From Oscillospiraceae bacterium (lineage in GTDB: Bacteria; Bacillota; Clostridia; Oscillospirales; Ruminococcaceae): 41,678 bases of DNA. The stretch covers positions 1-41,678 of the forward strand of contig JAFTQJ010000062.1 of NCBI GenBank assembly GCA_017462785.1, in the 5' to 3' direction. Position numbers and translations under genes: made by a program. Positions 21,058 to 29,590 of this stretch are shown here, piece after piece; the stretch's first letter is position 1; every line of letters starts with the position of its first letter. The notes beneath the pieces were generated by a model. It made no database searches. It was not told the DNA's origin and was given only the letters and a program-made list of their open reading frames with translations.

Positions 21058-22572
21058 TTACTGCTTGGGTTTGCTGGGGGGTCTGCGGTTCGGATTCTGT
21101 GCACTTCTGTTCTGCGGATTCCGGTTTGCAGGTCTGCCGGAGCCTTGTGATGTGTGTGTCCGGCTCTGTGCTCTGCGTTCCCTGTCCGTGCTCCGTGCCG
21201 CCTCACGCTTCACACCGGAAGTACTGGGCTTAAGATGTACCGGCTGTACGGGCTTGAGCCGCTGCTGGTGACAGACATGTGCATAAACGCAGAGTGCAAT
21301 GTAAATCGCACAGAGGAGAATGCTGATGATGACCGCACGCATCAGCCACGGCGTTTTGGGGAAGTGCTGGATCAGTGCCATATAATACTTGAACGGGGAA
21401 AGCTCCACCGATGAAGTCGCTACAAGGTCGATTGCTGCGATCTGCTCGCCGGAAAATTTCAGCACGACCTCACCGAGCTTGTCACCTGCATCCACAGGAG
21501 CAGAAACATCCTCATCAAGTGTGACCTCCTGCACGATCGAAGCCATATCAGCGGAGTCATACCAGAGCGTCATGAAGGATTGTTCCGGCTTGACCAGAAC
21601 ATAGTCCGAACCATCGCCGTTTTCCACCTTGATCTGACCAAGCTCCGTGCTCTCGCTCAGGATGGTCTGGTAGGAGAAATGCTCAAACGCCCAGTTCAGG
21701 AGATTGGCAGCATCCGCCTGATGGTAGTACTGCAAATCGCCGTCGCTGTCCTCAAAGGGAGCCGCAAGCAGGATGATCAGGTAGGAGTTGCCGTCACGGG
21801 AAGCCTCACAGACGATGCTTCTTCCCTGTGTGGTCATATTCGCCGTTTTCAGACCCTTGACACCCTTCACATAATAGGGGCTTGTCGCCTCGATCATGGT
21901 GTTGGAATGTGCCCATGTCCAGCCGGTGGAGGGGGACTCATTCGGGGTGTAAGTAGAGAACGTGCTGGCTGTTGCAATGTCCTCAAATCTGCCGAGGGAG
22001 AGTGCGTATTTCGTGATGATGGCAAGATCAGCCGCAGTGGTTTTCTGTGCAGCGTTGTAGATGCCGGTGGGGTTGGTGAAGTTGGTCTGCGTACAGCCGA
22101 GTGCCTTCGCCTTGTCATTCATCATCTGTACGAAATTCGGCACACTGCCGTTTCCGAAATGGTTTGCAAGCAGGATCGCCGCCTCCGCCGAAGAAGTCAG
22201 CAGCATTGCATGCAGCAGCTCCTCCACACTCAGGACATTGCCGTCCTTGATGTCCGCATACCGCAGATCATCGGGGTATTCCGTTGTAGTAAACTGTGTG
22301 TACAGACTGGAATCCGCTGTGATGTTCGTCCGCAGATCCTGACAGTTTTCCAGCACCACGACCGCTGTCATGATCTGCACCAAAGAACCGGGCATATACT
22401 GGTTTTCGGCATTCTTCTGATAGAGGATCGTGTCCGTGTCAAGGCTCATCAGCAGGGCTGCCTGACTGCGGATCTCAAAATTCGGTGTAAAGTTCAGAGC
22501 CTGTCCATGCAGGTTGGTGCAGAAACAGCAGAGAACCAGAAATGACATGCATAGAGAAAGTAGCTTCTTCAT
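21058..22572 (-). CDS. D-alanyl-D-alanine carboxypeptidase homologue with lost catalytic motifs
   Basis: A 504-residue exported S11-family (PBP5-like) protein. Residues 1-23 are a signal peptide. The penicillin-binding fold runs about 30-300, a beta-rich C-terminal domain to about 395, a membrane span at 411-432, and a basic cytoplasmic tail (R, P, N, Q-rich). All three active-site motifs differ from the family: SxxK is S63-L-V-Q66, so the catalytic lysine is Gln; SxN is S127-S-A129; KTG is K242-T-A244. The surrounding family sequence is otherwise intact (LYQKNAENQYMPGS, QIMTAVVVLEN), so the alignment is clear, and no frameshift is seen. It probably binds peptidoglycan or regulates other wall enzymes without cutting. 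The start at 22572 has AGGAGG upstream; the longer frame has no such site. Confidence 0.85.
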   Translation of the reverse strand: MKKLLSLCMSFLVLCCFCTNLHGQALNFTPNFEIRSQAALLMSLDTDTILYQKNAENQYMPGSLVQIMTAVVVLENCQDLRTNITADSSLYTQFTTTEYPDDLRYADIKDGNVLSVEELLHAMLLTSSAEAAILLANHFGNGSVPNFVQMMNDKAKALGCTQTNFTNPTGIYNAAQKTTAADLAIITKYALSLGRFEDIATASTFSTYTPNESPSTGWTWAHSNTMIEATSPYYVKGVKGLKTANMTTQGRSIVCEASRDGNSYLIILLAAPFEDSDGDLQYYHQADAANLLNWAFEHFSYQTILSESTELGQIKVENGDGSDYVLVKPEQSFMTLWYDSADMASIVQEVTLDEDVSAPVDAGDKLGEVVLKFSGEQIAAIDLVATSSVELSPFKYYMALIQHFPKTPWLMRAVIISILLCAIYIALCVYAHVCHQQRLKPVQPVHLKPSTSGVKREAARSTDRERRAQSRTHTSQGSGRPANRNPQNRSAQNPNRRPPSKPKQ

Positions 22573-22612
22573 GGGTTGAGCCTCCTGTTGTTTTCCAAAG
22601 TTATACATAATT

Positions 22613-22640
22613 ATTATACCAAATAAATCAGAAATTGCAA
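22613..22640 (-). promoter_or_regulatory. Promoter of the carboxypeptidase-like gene
   Basis: Minus-strand TTGCAA (22640-22635), 16 bases, TATAAT (22618-22613), 40 bases upstream of the start codon. Confidence 0.65.
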
Positions 22641-22735
22641 ATAGTTTTTTGAAAATTTCAGAAAAATGGATAAAAAACCATGCCAAATCACAGAGGTTTT
22701 GCAGTAAGTTGTCAAATGCTGTCCCTGAAAAATAT

Positions 22736-22762
22736 CCGGCTCCCACGATTTGCAGGAGCCGG
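22736..22762 (-). terminator. Terminator of the GH9 gene
   Basis: CCGGCTCC and GGAGCCGG pair around 11 bases just past the GH9 stop, followed by ATATTTTTC on the minus strand. Confidence 0.85.
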
Positions 22763-22770
22763 AAAGAAAA

Positions 22771-25700
22771 TCAAGCTTTCTGGAGGGATGCTACAAAATC
22801 TGCCAGTGTGTCCGTACCGCCGGAGCCGGTATAAGCCGCATACTGGAGAATGAACGAAGCGTCGCTTGCATCCACTGCACCGTCCGCATTGACATCAGCA
22901 GCAGTGAGCTGTGCATCGGAGAAACCGGAGTCGCTGCCGGTACCCATTCTTGCCGCTGCAATGAGGATCTGTGCCGCATCGCTTGCATCCACCATATCAT
23001 CCGCATTCACATCACCAAGAGCGATGGAGAGATATGCGGTCTTGACACCGGTGGTTGCTGCGTAGGTTTCAGCGGTGGAACCTTCATAGCAGTTTACAAC
23101 AAAGTCAGTAAGCACCTGATGGATGAAGATGTAGGAATACTGACCGTTCGCTGTAAAGGTAGAAGTACAGCCGAATGCCTCCTTGCCGATCACAACATCG
23201 GGGTTCAGGATGGTGACTTCGGGGAGGGAAGTGCAGTTGACAAATGCTTCCACGCCGATCGAGGTCACGCTTGCCGGAATGGTCAGAGAGGTCAGACCGG
23301 TACCGGAGAATGCACTCTGTTCAATGGTTTTCAGGGTCTGCGGCAGAGAAACGCTTGTCAATGCCGTACAGCCGTTGAATGCATCCTTGCCGATGCTTGT
23401 CACGCTTTCGGGAATCACGATCGAGGTAATGGTCTTGTTCATCTTGAACGCACTGCCGAGGATGGAAGTAACAGTATCGGGAACGACCACATCACCTTCC
23501 GCAGTTGTACCGTCGATCAGGATATTGTTGATGATGAGCAGGGGGGATTCTGCAAGCTTTGCAGCCAGCCAGGGAGTATTGGCAAATGCCTTGTCACCGA
23601 TCGACTGAATGTTCTGCGGCAGATTCAATGTTTCCAGCTTTGTGCAGCGGAGGAATGCATCCTTGCTGATGGAAGTTACGCTCTCAGGGAGTACGATCTC
23701 ATGTACATAGCCGTTGTTCTTGCCGAAGATCTGCTCACCGATGGTGGTAACACCCTCCGGAACAGTAATGGCAACATACTCAGAAACCTCGTCCGGTGTG
23801 GGCGGCTCGGGCATCTGTGCACCCATGGAGGACTGGCTCACAGTCAGACCCTCTGTTTCTTCGCAGAGGAAGGAGGTCATCCATGCAAGGGGAGTATTCC
23901 AGTTGATGGTGCACTCGTTGGTAGAATAAGCCTCAATGTCATCAATATAAACTGTCTGCGGAGCTACCTGACCAGCAACCCAGTCAGTTTTCTGTACGAC
24001 TGTATCTTCCAGACCGCAGTTCGGACCGCCGACCAGAACGCCGCACGGAGCCTTCGGGAACTCTTCCTTCAGCTGCTTTGCCCACCAGCGGTGATGCGGA
24101 TACTGGGAGGTATGCTCACCGTAGCCGGTAACATAGGAGATGTCCAGCGGATTGCGTCCAAGGATGTAGTCCATCGCATTGACCGCACCGTCAAGGTACT
24201 TCGGTTCAGCGGTAATGTCATACGCATACGCCAGAACGATCGCATTGTCCACCACAAAGGAGTTGGAAGCCCATGTGTATCTGGAGAACTCATCGCCCTC
24301 CTCCATCGTGCCCTTGTACGGCAGACCATAGCCCTGATTGTCGATGATGTTCAGGTATTCATCCGCTGTGGACTGGATATTTTCATGCATTGTCTTGTTC
24401 TCTTCTTCGGTGATGCTCTCCGGATACAGTACCAGTGACATCGTACCGAGGGAAGAGGTATGACCCCAGTCAAAGCTGCCGGTGAAGCCGGAAGCTTCGC
24501 CGCCGTTCATATCGACCGGAATGTCGAATGCCCATTCAGAATTCTGAATATCCTCATAATAGCCTGCATCGCCTGTTGCGAGATACAGCTCACATGCAGC
24601 CCAGTAGAATTCGTCCGTTACCACATCATCGCCGTAAGGTCCGCCGCCGTCAATGGTATCCGTCAGAGGAGCGTACATTTCAGGATGGAGCTTTGCAGCC
24701 TCATAAGTGCTCTTTGCAGCTTCCAGACACTGCTCTGCAAATGCCGGATCATATTCCTTCCACAGACGATAGGACTGTGCGGCACATGCGGACAGGTTCA
24801 GAGTAGCAGCCGTGGTCGGCGGCATGATGATACGGTTCTGTGTATCATTTTCCGGAGAAAGACCCAGCGGAGTCCACTTGAAATCATGTACCTTGTGGTA
24901 AACCATGTCCTTGCATTCGCCGTCCTGCACGATCATCTTGAGCATCCATTCCATCTCATAACGTGCTTCATCCAGCAGGTCGGGGTAGCCGTTGGAGTTT
25001 TCCGGAATCTGCATTGTGCCGTCAGCATAAACATCCGCTGTATTTTCCATCAGTGCACGTTCATACTGGTTCTGCATCAGCCACAGGGAGATACCGCCGT
25101 TGACTACATATTTGCCGTGGTCGCCGGCATCGTACCAGCCGCCGGAAACATCCTGTGTACCGGAGGAAGCATCATAGCCCCATGTGTGATAGATCTCGCC
25201 CATATCCGGTGCATGACCCGCACCACGGGCAAGTGCTGCCGCATCGCCGGAGGTAATGTACTGTTCCTCGATCACCATGCCGGAACGTGCCTGATAGAAG
25301 AAGTTCAGTGCATCGTAGGTCAGACCGGAATAGATTTCACCGATGCCGATGTCAAAGGTTCTGGATGCTGCCTCTTCGCCAGCACGGAGCGAGTAGGTAC
25401 CCTTTGTATTGAAGTCCGTGAAATCGAGGATGTGCACATTGTCACCGGATTCCATATCATAGCCGAACGGCTGGGAAACACCGCTGTAAACCACATTGCC
25501 GCCCTCGTCGAGCAGATCAAATGCAACTGCGGTTTCAGAGTCGGACAGCAGGGTTGCCTTCTTCACACGGTCTGTGAAGTAGCCCACCTGATTGGTCATG
25601 ATCTCTGCACGGTGCCAGATCTTCGCCTGTTCCGCTTCTTCCTGAATTCTGTCCTTCTCCGCCTGAATCTCGTCCAGACGATCCTGCACCGCATCAAATG

Positions 25701-26235
25701 CATCGATCAGGATGCCGTTGACAACGACATACGGGGATTTTTCTTTCTGTGCAGCGAGCCAGGGCGTATCACCGAGAGCAGAGTTGCCGATATAGGTCAC
25801 GCTCTCAGGGATCTCAATGTTTTCCAGTGCCTGACAGTCATTGAATGCAAAGCCCTCAATGGTTGTCAGCGTGGACGGGAGCTTGATGTCCGCAAGGCTC
25901 TTGCTGTGCCAGAATGCACCGGAGCAGATGGTCGTGATGCCCTCCGGAATGACAATGGAAGTCAGCGTACAGCCATAGAATGCCGTTGCACCGATCTTTG
26001 TGACGGGCATGCCGTCGATCTCGGTCGGGATCTCCACCGTATCCGTGCTGCCGTCAAATCCTGTGATCGCAACGCAGCCGTCCTCCACGGTGTAGGTCAT
26101 GCTGCCATAGGTCGGCTTTTCCTCAGTCGCCGCCGAAGCAGTCATCGCTACGCTGCCCGCATAGCTGCTCACGGGCAGACCGGTGCACAGAAGGCAGAGT
26201 GCAGCTGCCAGTGCAGTAATTCTTGTTTTTTTCAT
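22771..26235 (-). CDS. Cellulosomal GH9 cellulase with LRR domains on both sides and a dockerin
   Basis: A 1,154-residue secreted enzyme. Residues 1-37 are a signal peptide. Residues about 40-185 are BspA-type LRRs, followed by a Glu/Gln/Lys-rich helix. Residues about 207-300 are the N-terminal Ig-like CelD_N domain (AEIMTNQVGYF). The GH9 catalytic domain covers about 305-800, with GGWYDAGDHGKYV holding the two acidic base residues, PHHRWW, and YIDDIEAYSTNECTINWNT, which fits the second GH9 signature with the acid Glu near residue 774. A second LRR block covers about 815-1040. A dockerin closes the protein (GDVNADDMVDASDAAQIL and DVNADGAVDASDASFILQYA). It should hydrolyse beta-1,4-glucans at the cell surface. 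The LRR blocks around the catalytic core are unusual. The start has GAGAGGG upstream; it is 42 bases downstream of the previous operon gene. Confidence 0.93.
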   Translation of the reverse strand: MKKTRITALAAALCLLCTGLPVSSYAGSVAMTASAATEEKPTYGSMTYTVEDGCVAITGFDGSTDTVEIPTEIDGMPVTKIGATAFYGCTLTSIVIPEGITTICSGAFWHSKSLADIKLPSTLTTIEGFAFNDCQALENIEIPESVTYIGNSALGDTPWLAAQKEKSPYVVVNGILIDAFDAVQDRLDEIQAEKDRIQEEAEQAKIWHRAEIMTNQVGYFTDRVKKATLLSDSETAVAFDLLDEGGNVVYSGVSQPFGYDMESGDNVHILDFTDFNTKGTYSLRAGEEAASRTFDIGIGEIYSGLTYDALNFFYQARSGMVIEEQYITSGDAAALARGAGHAPDMGEIYHTWGYDASSGTQDVSGGWYDAGDHGKYVVNGGISLWLMQNQYERALMENTADVYADGTMQIPENSNGYPDLLDEARYEMEWMLKMIVQDGECKDMVYHKVHDFKWTPLGLSPENDTQNRIIMPPTTAATLNLSACAAQSYRLWKEYDPAFAEQCLEAAKSTYEAAKLHPEMYAPLTDTIDGGGPYGDDVVTDEFYWAACELYLATGDAGYYEDIQNSEWAFDIPVDMNGGEASGFTGSFDWGHTSSLGTMSLVLYPESITEEENKTMHENIQSTADEYLNIIDNQGYGLPYKGTMEEGDEFSRYTWASNSFVVDNAIVLAYAYDITAEPKYLDGAVNAMDYILGRNPLDISYVTGYGEHTSQYPHHRWWAKQLKEEFPKAPCGVLVGGPNCGLEDTVVQKTDWVAGQVAPQTVYIDDIEAYSTNECTINWNTPLAWMTSFLCEETEGLTVSQSSMGAQMPEPPTPDEVSEYVAITVPEGVTTIGEQIFGKNNGYVHEIVLPESVTSISKDAFLRCTKLETLNLPQNIQSIGDKAFANTPWLAAKLAESPLLIINNILIDGTTAEGDVVVPDTVTSILGSAFKMNKTITSIVIPESVTSIGKDAFNGCTALTSVSLPQTLKTIEQSAFSGTGLTSLTIPASVTSIGVEAFVNCTSLPEVTILNPDVVIGKEAFGCTSTFTANGQYSYIFIHQVLTDFVVNCYEGSTAETYAATTGVKTAYLSIALGDVNADDMVDASDAAQILIAAARMGTGSDSGFSDAQLTAADVNADGAVDASDASFILQYAAYTGSGGTDTLADFVASLQKA

Positions 26236-26277
26236 TTTTCCCTCTCTTCCCCGCATTAAGCGGTGTTGAATTTATTT

Positions 26278-28548
26278 TCAGGAAACAGCCAAACGCAGAA
26301 GCCGTTTCAGAAAACCAAGATCAAATCCATCCACTGCACCATCCGCACAAAGATCGGCGGTTTCACACTGGATGACGCTCAGACCCTCCAGTCCGAGCAG
26401 ATATTTTTGCAGCAGAACTGCATCCTTCAGACGAACAGCACCGTCCAGATCCACATCTCCCATCACAAGGGAGCTTTTCAGCGGAATGCCGTTTTCCTCG
26501 GCATAACGCACCGCAGTACCGCCCTGTGCATCGATCACAAAGCCCTCCTGCAATACATAGCCGCTGTCATAGGCATACCCCATCGAGCGAGTGCCGAATA
26601 CCGCAGAATCGCCGGAAACTGTGATCTCCGAAAGACTGTCACAGCCGAAAAACGCAGCATCTCCCACCTGTGTGCAGCTTGCCGGAATCGTGATCTCCGT
26701 CAGGCTGTCACACTCACTGAAAGCACGCTCTTCAATGATCACCAGTGAATCCGGCAGCCAAAGCCCTTTGAGCTTCGGGCAGTCCAGAAATGCACTCTGC
26801 TCAATGGCATAGAGTGATGCCGGCATATTGATCTGTTCAAGCGAAATACAGTGCACGAACGCAAACCGGCTGATGTGGGTGATCGTGTCGGGCAGCGTTA
26901 CGCTCCGCAGGTATTTGCAGTTTTCAAAAGCATACCAGTCGATCACCGTCACAGGCACACCCTCAATGGTGTCCGGAATGACAAGCTCTGTGATGCTGTC
27001 ATCACAGCCCGTGATCCGCACGCCGCCATCCGTGACCGAATAGGTCAGATAATCGAGAGCATCCAGCTCCCATCTGACAGCGGGTGCAGTCTGCTCCGCT
27101 GTTTTGCGGTCAGCATTGGCAGGCGTGACTGTATAGCTGCTCTTTTCCGAGAGATTGCCGCAGACATCTTCCGCCTCAAATTCATAGACCGCCGTATCCG
27201 CAGTTACATCGAATTCCCAGTCGATCCAGACATTCCGGGCATGATTCAGCCCCGTCTGGTTGTTGTTGATGCCGGGAACGAGAAAATCATAGAACAGACC
27301 GTTCTTGTAAATATTGATCTGCCCGACCTCCGTATCATCCGTCATGCCCGAGAGCGTGAGCTGCAAATGCGGTGCATCCTCTGCCATGACGATCTCTGCC
27401 GTCACAGCGGTGGGCGGCTCCGGCGGATTCTGCTCGATCTCACCGGTACGCAGATAATCAACAAATGCCGAATGGAAACCCACAGGTGCATTGTTCGGAG
27501 AATAATGATGCGAGTAGGCAAAGCAGAACAGCGTATCCGCAAAGGGCTGTGCAATTTCCAGCCGCTGTGCGAAATCATCCACGGTCTTTGTGCCCACATA
27601 GGAGATGCCATGGGGATTCGTCATCCGATAGGCATCGGGCGAGGTGAACAGCTCCGCATTCGTGCCGAGCAGGAGCTTGGTGCCCCTTGCCGTATTCGCA
27701 CGGTCAACAGCATCCCGATAGCATGCCATCCATTCAGGCAGATGGGCAATGTCATTGCCGCCGGCTCCGCAGCTGTCCTGCGGACAGAGAATGTCACCGT
27801 CACGGAACGGGATCTTCGTCAATGCCTGTGTCCAGAATTCCGTGAAGCGGTCGGGGTTGACGCTTGCATAGCCGTAGCCGAAAATATTCACATACGGACT
27901 GAACAGCAGCGGCATGTCGGGGTCAAGTGCGGTGCAGGTTTCCAGAACCGGCGTGAACATTTCCGCCAGACCGTCCGTGTACAGCTCCGTGCCGTAGTCC
28001 GTTTCCATATAATAGGTATTGTACAGCTCCGTCACAAAGTAGAAGCCATAATAGGTTTCAGGGTAGAGGGGCTTGTATTTCTGATACAGCTCCTCGGTGA
28101 TCCGGTTGCATCGTTCCATGTACAATGCATTGGCAGAAAGCCCCTCCTCCGTGGTCAGGTCACTGTTCCACGCAGTATCCAGCCCCATGCCCAGGTACAC
28201 CTTGATGCCGTACTGATCGCAGTAATAAAGTAGATCGTCAATGCCGTTGTAGGCATAATAGCCCTGCAAAAAATCCAGCTCCGACTCATAGAACACTGTC
28301 CACGAATCGTCCGGATTCTGGTTGGCGACATCCCCCATGATGAGGTAGTCAATGCCCGTTTCCTTGAGGATCTCCATTTCCTCACGCCAGCGGTTTTCAT
28401 CCCAGTTGGCATAGAGCCACGGCTGAATGAAAGAACCATCAAGGGAGGAAACCTTCTTCGTTTCTGCATGGGTCAGCATGGGAATGCTGCCGCTGCAAAA
28501 ACAAAGCCCTGCCAGCAGTCCGGCGAGCAGTTTTCCGGTGTGCATCAT
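26278..28548 (-). CDS. Secreted DUF4434-like / LRR / dockerin protein, putative glycosidase
   Basis: A 756-residue exported protein. Residues 1-29 are a signal peptide. Residues about 35-370 resemble the DUF4434-type TIM-barrel group (GSFIQPWLYANWDENRWREE at the first strand, LKETGIDYLIM, YGIKVYLGMG, YYGFYFVTELYN with a candidate catalytic Glu, LLFSPY). Residues about 375-485 form a fibronectin/Ig-like domain preceded by NPPEPPTAVTAEI. Residues about 500-680 are BspA-type LRRs (AFxxCxxL, ITIPASC). Residues 694-752 are a dockerin (GDVDLDGAVRLKDAVLLQKY and DGAVDGFDLGFLKRLL). Cellulosomal attachment and a polysaccharide substrate are inferred; no activity is established for the family to my knowledge. 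Two adjacent ATGs (28548, 28545) follow GGGGTGAT. It lies nine bases after the phosphoesterase gene. Confidence 0.8.
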   Translation of the reverse strand: MMHTGKLLAGLLAGLCFCSGSIPMLTHAETKKVSSLDGSFIQPWLYANWDENRWREEMEILKETGIDYLIMGDVANQNPDDSWTVFYESELDFLQGYYAYNGIDDLLYYCDQYGIKVYLGMGLDTAWNSDLTTEEGLSANALYMERCNRITEELYQKYKPLYPETYYGFYFVTELYNTYYMETDYGTELYTDGLAEMFTPVLETCTALDPDMPLLFSPYVNIFGYGYASVNPDRFTEFWTQALTKIPFRDGDILCPQDSCGAGGNDIAHLPEWMACYRDAVDRANTARGTKLLLGTNAELFTSPDAYRMTNPHGISYVGTKTVDDFAQRLEIAQPFADTLFCFAYSHHYSPNNAPVGFHSAFVDYLRTGEIEQNPPEPPTAVTAEIVMAEDAPHLQLTLSGMTDDTEVGQINIYKNGLFYDFLVPGINNNQTGLNHARNVWIDWEFDVTADTAVYEFEAEDVCGNLSEKSSYTVTPANADRKTAEQTAPAVRWELDALDYLTYSVTDGGVRITGCDDSITELVIPDTIEGVPVTVIDWYAFENCKYLRSVTLPDTITHISRFAFVHCISLEQINMPASLYAIEQSAFLDCPKLKGLWLPDSLVIIEERAFSECDSLTEITIPASCTQVGDAAFFGCDSLSEITVSGDSAVFGTRSMGYAYDSGYVLQEGFVIDAQGGTAVRYAEENGIPLKSSLVMGDVDLDGAVRLKDAVLLQKYLLGLEGLSVIQCETADLCADGAVDGFDLGFLKRLLRLAVS

Positions 28549-28557
28549 ATCACCCCA

Positions 28558-29241
28558 TTATAGATCTGTATCCTTGACCGTCACAGGAACGACCTGTTCG
28601 AATACAGCGAAAAATTTCATCGGAATGTATTTGTCGATATGGCATTTGCCAAAGAACCATTTGCGGTACTGGCAGACACGAATAATATCCTCAAAAAACG
28701 TGTGGATCTCCAGCCGCTGGAATACATCCACGCCAAGGCAGTCCTTGAGGGAGGCAGGCGGTTCATGCGTCAGGATATAATCCACCTTGTTTTCATGCTC
28801 CGCAAGCGTGTGGATGGCGTTCTTGATCTCCAGAGGGGTGGGCTGTTCCTGCTCCCACCAGTGCGGAGTCTGGCAGCGGAATTCGTAATCCTGTGAATGT
28901 CCGCCCCCGAACGCAAAGTATTTGCGGTTCTCTATCGTAAAAACATGCCCACGGATGAGGTGGACAATGTTCGGTGCAATGCGGTGCACGGGACCGCCGT
29001 TCCATTCTTCAACGGGGAAGCGTGCAAGCAGATCAAAATTCTCGTGACATCCGTCCAGAAAAGCGACGGTGAACGGCAGCATTGCAATCTTCCGGAGCAG
29101 TGCCTTTTCCTGCTTGGTGCCGTCCCAGATGAAACCGAAATCACCGCAGACAATGAGCACATCTCCGGACTTCAGCTGACGCATCTGCTTGTCCTTGAAA
29201 CGATCCCATTCTCCATGCATATCTCCGGTAATATATACCAT
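28558..29241 (-). CDS. Metallophosphoesterase with altered metal ligands
   Basis: A 227-residue protein of the calcineurin-like phosphoesterase superfamily. The motifs in order are GDMHGE (DxH), CGDFGF (GDxxx), DGCHENFD where GNHE is expected, LTHEPP and GKCHIDK where GHxH is expected. So two usual metal ligands are changed: Asn to Cys and His to Lys. The remainder (FAFGGGHSQD, HWWEQEQPTP) matches the Clostridial branch. It has no signal peptide and so is cytoplasmic, yet it is the first gene of a likely operon with two cellulosomal genes (nine bases to the next). GGAGGATTTAC precedes the start. It may still bind one metal or hydrolyse an unusual substrate. Confidence 0.85.
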   Translation of the reverse strand: MVYITGDMHGEWDRFKDKQMRQLKSGDVLIVCGDFGFIWDGTKQEKALLRKIAMLPFTVAFLDGCHENFDLLARFPVEEWNGGPVHRIAPNIVHLIRGHVFTIENRKYFAFGGGHSQDYEFRCQTPHWWEQEQPTPLEIKNAIHTLAEHENKVDYILTHEPPASLKDCLGVDVFQRLEIHTFFEDIIRVCQYRKWFFGKCHIDKYIPMKFFAVFEQVVPVTVKDTDL

Positions 29242-29293
29242 TTGTAAATCCTCCTGTCCATCCCGAACGGATGGTTCTGTAACATTTGACCTT

Positions 29294-29323
29294 ATTATAG
29301 CACGTTTTGGGGAGAACTGTCAA
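29294..29323 (-). promoter_or_regulatory. Promoter of the phosphoesterase / DUF4434 / GH9 operon
   Basis: Minus-strand TTGACA (29323-29318), 18 bases, TATAAT (29299-29294) with an extended TGC. No other clear promoter is seen between the three genes. Confidence 0.75.
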
Positions 29324-29454
29324 GCAGATTTTCCGATTTTCAAGCTCCCTGCATCAAAAAGATGGTTTTGTTCATTTTACAGGAGCAATTCTTTCTATTA
29401 TTGTTCTTCTTTGTTTATGAAATGTAAATTTTTTTAAAAATAGTGCTGACGCTA

Positions 29455-29483
29455 TTGACAAGAAACGACAATTTGTGTATAAT
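29455..29483 (+). promoter_or_regulatory. Consensus promoter of the TetR gene
   Basis: TTGACA (29455-29460), 17 bases, TATAAT (29478-29483). It is divergent from the phosphoesterase operon promoter about 130 bases away. Confidence 0.85.
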
Positions 29484-29492
29484 AGTAGATAT

Positions 29493-29537
29493 TACCAGTA
29501 CCGATTCCGATACAGCCGTATCGTTGCGGGACTGGTA
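29493..29537 (+). promoter_or_regulatory. Nested inverted repeat downstream of the TetR promoter, candidate operator
   Basis: TACCAGT (29493-29499) pairs with ACTGGTA (29531-29537), and inside it CGATAC (29508-29513) pairs with GTATCG (29518-29523). It lies just after the transcription start. It could be the operator by which the TetR protein represses itself, or a hairpin in the leader RNA. Confidence 0.5.
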
Positions 29538-29590
29538 CAGTGAAAAGATGGGAATGTAAAGGAAAGGAGAGGGTTACCATCGCAAGAGGA

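Noticed and set aside
22750..26259. Two long plus-strand open frames (562 and 599 codons) opposite the GH9 gene
   Set aside because: They are antisense shadows: the minus strand holds a signal peptide, LRR, complete GH9 signatures and a dockerin. The plus-strand products are Cys/Arg/His-rich with no ribosome sites.
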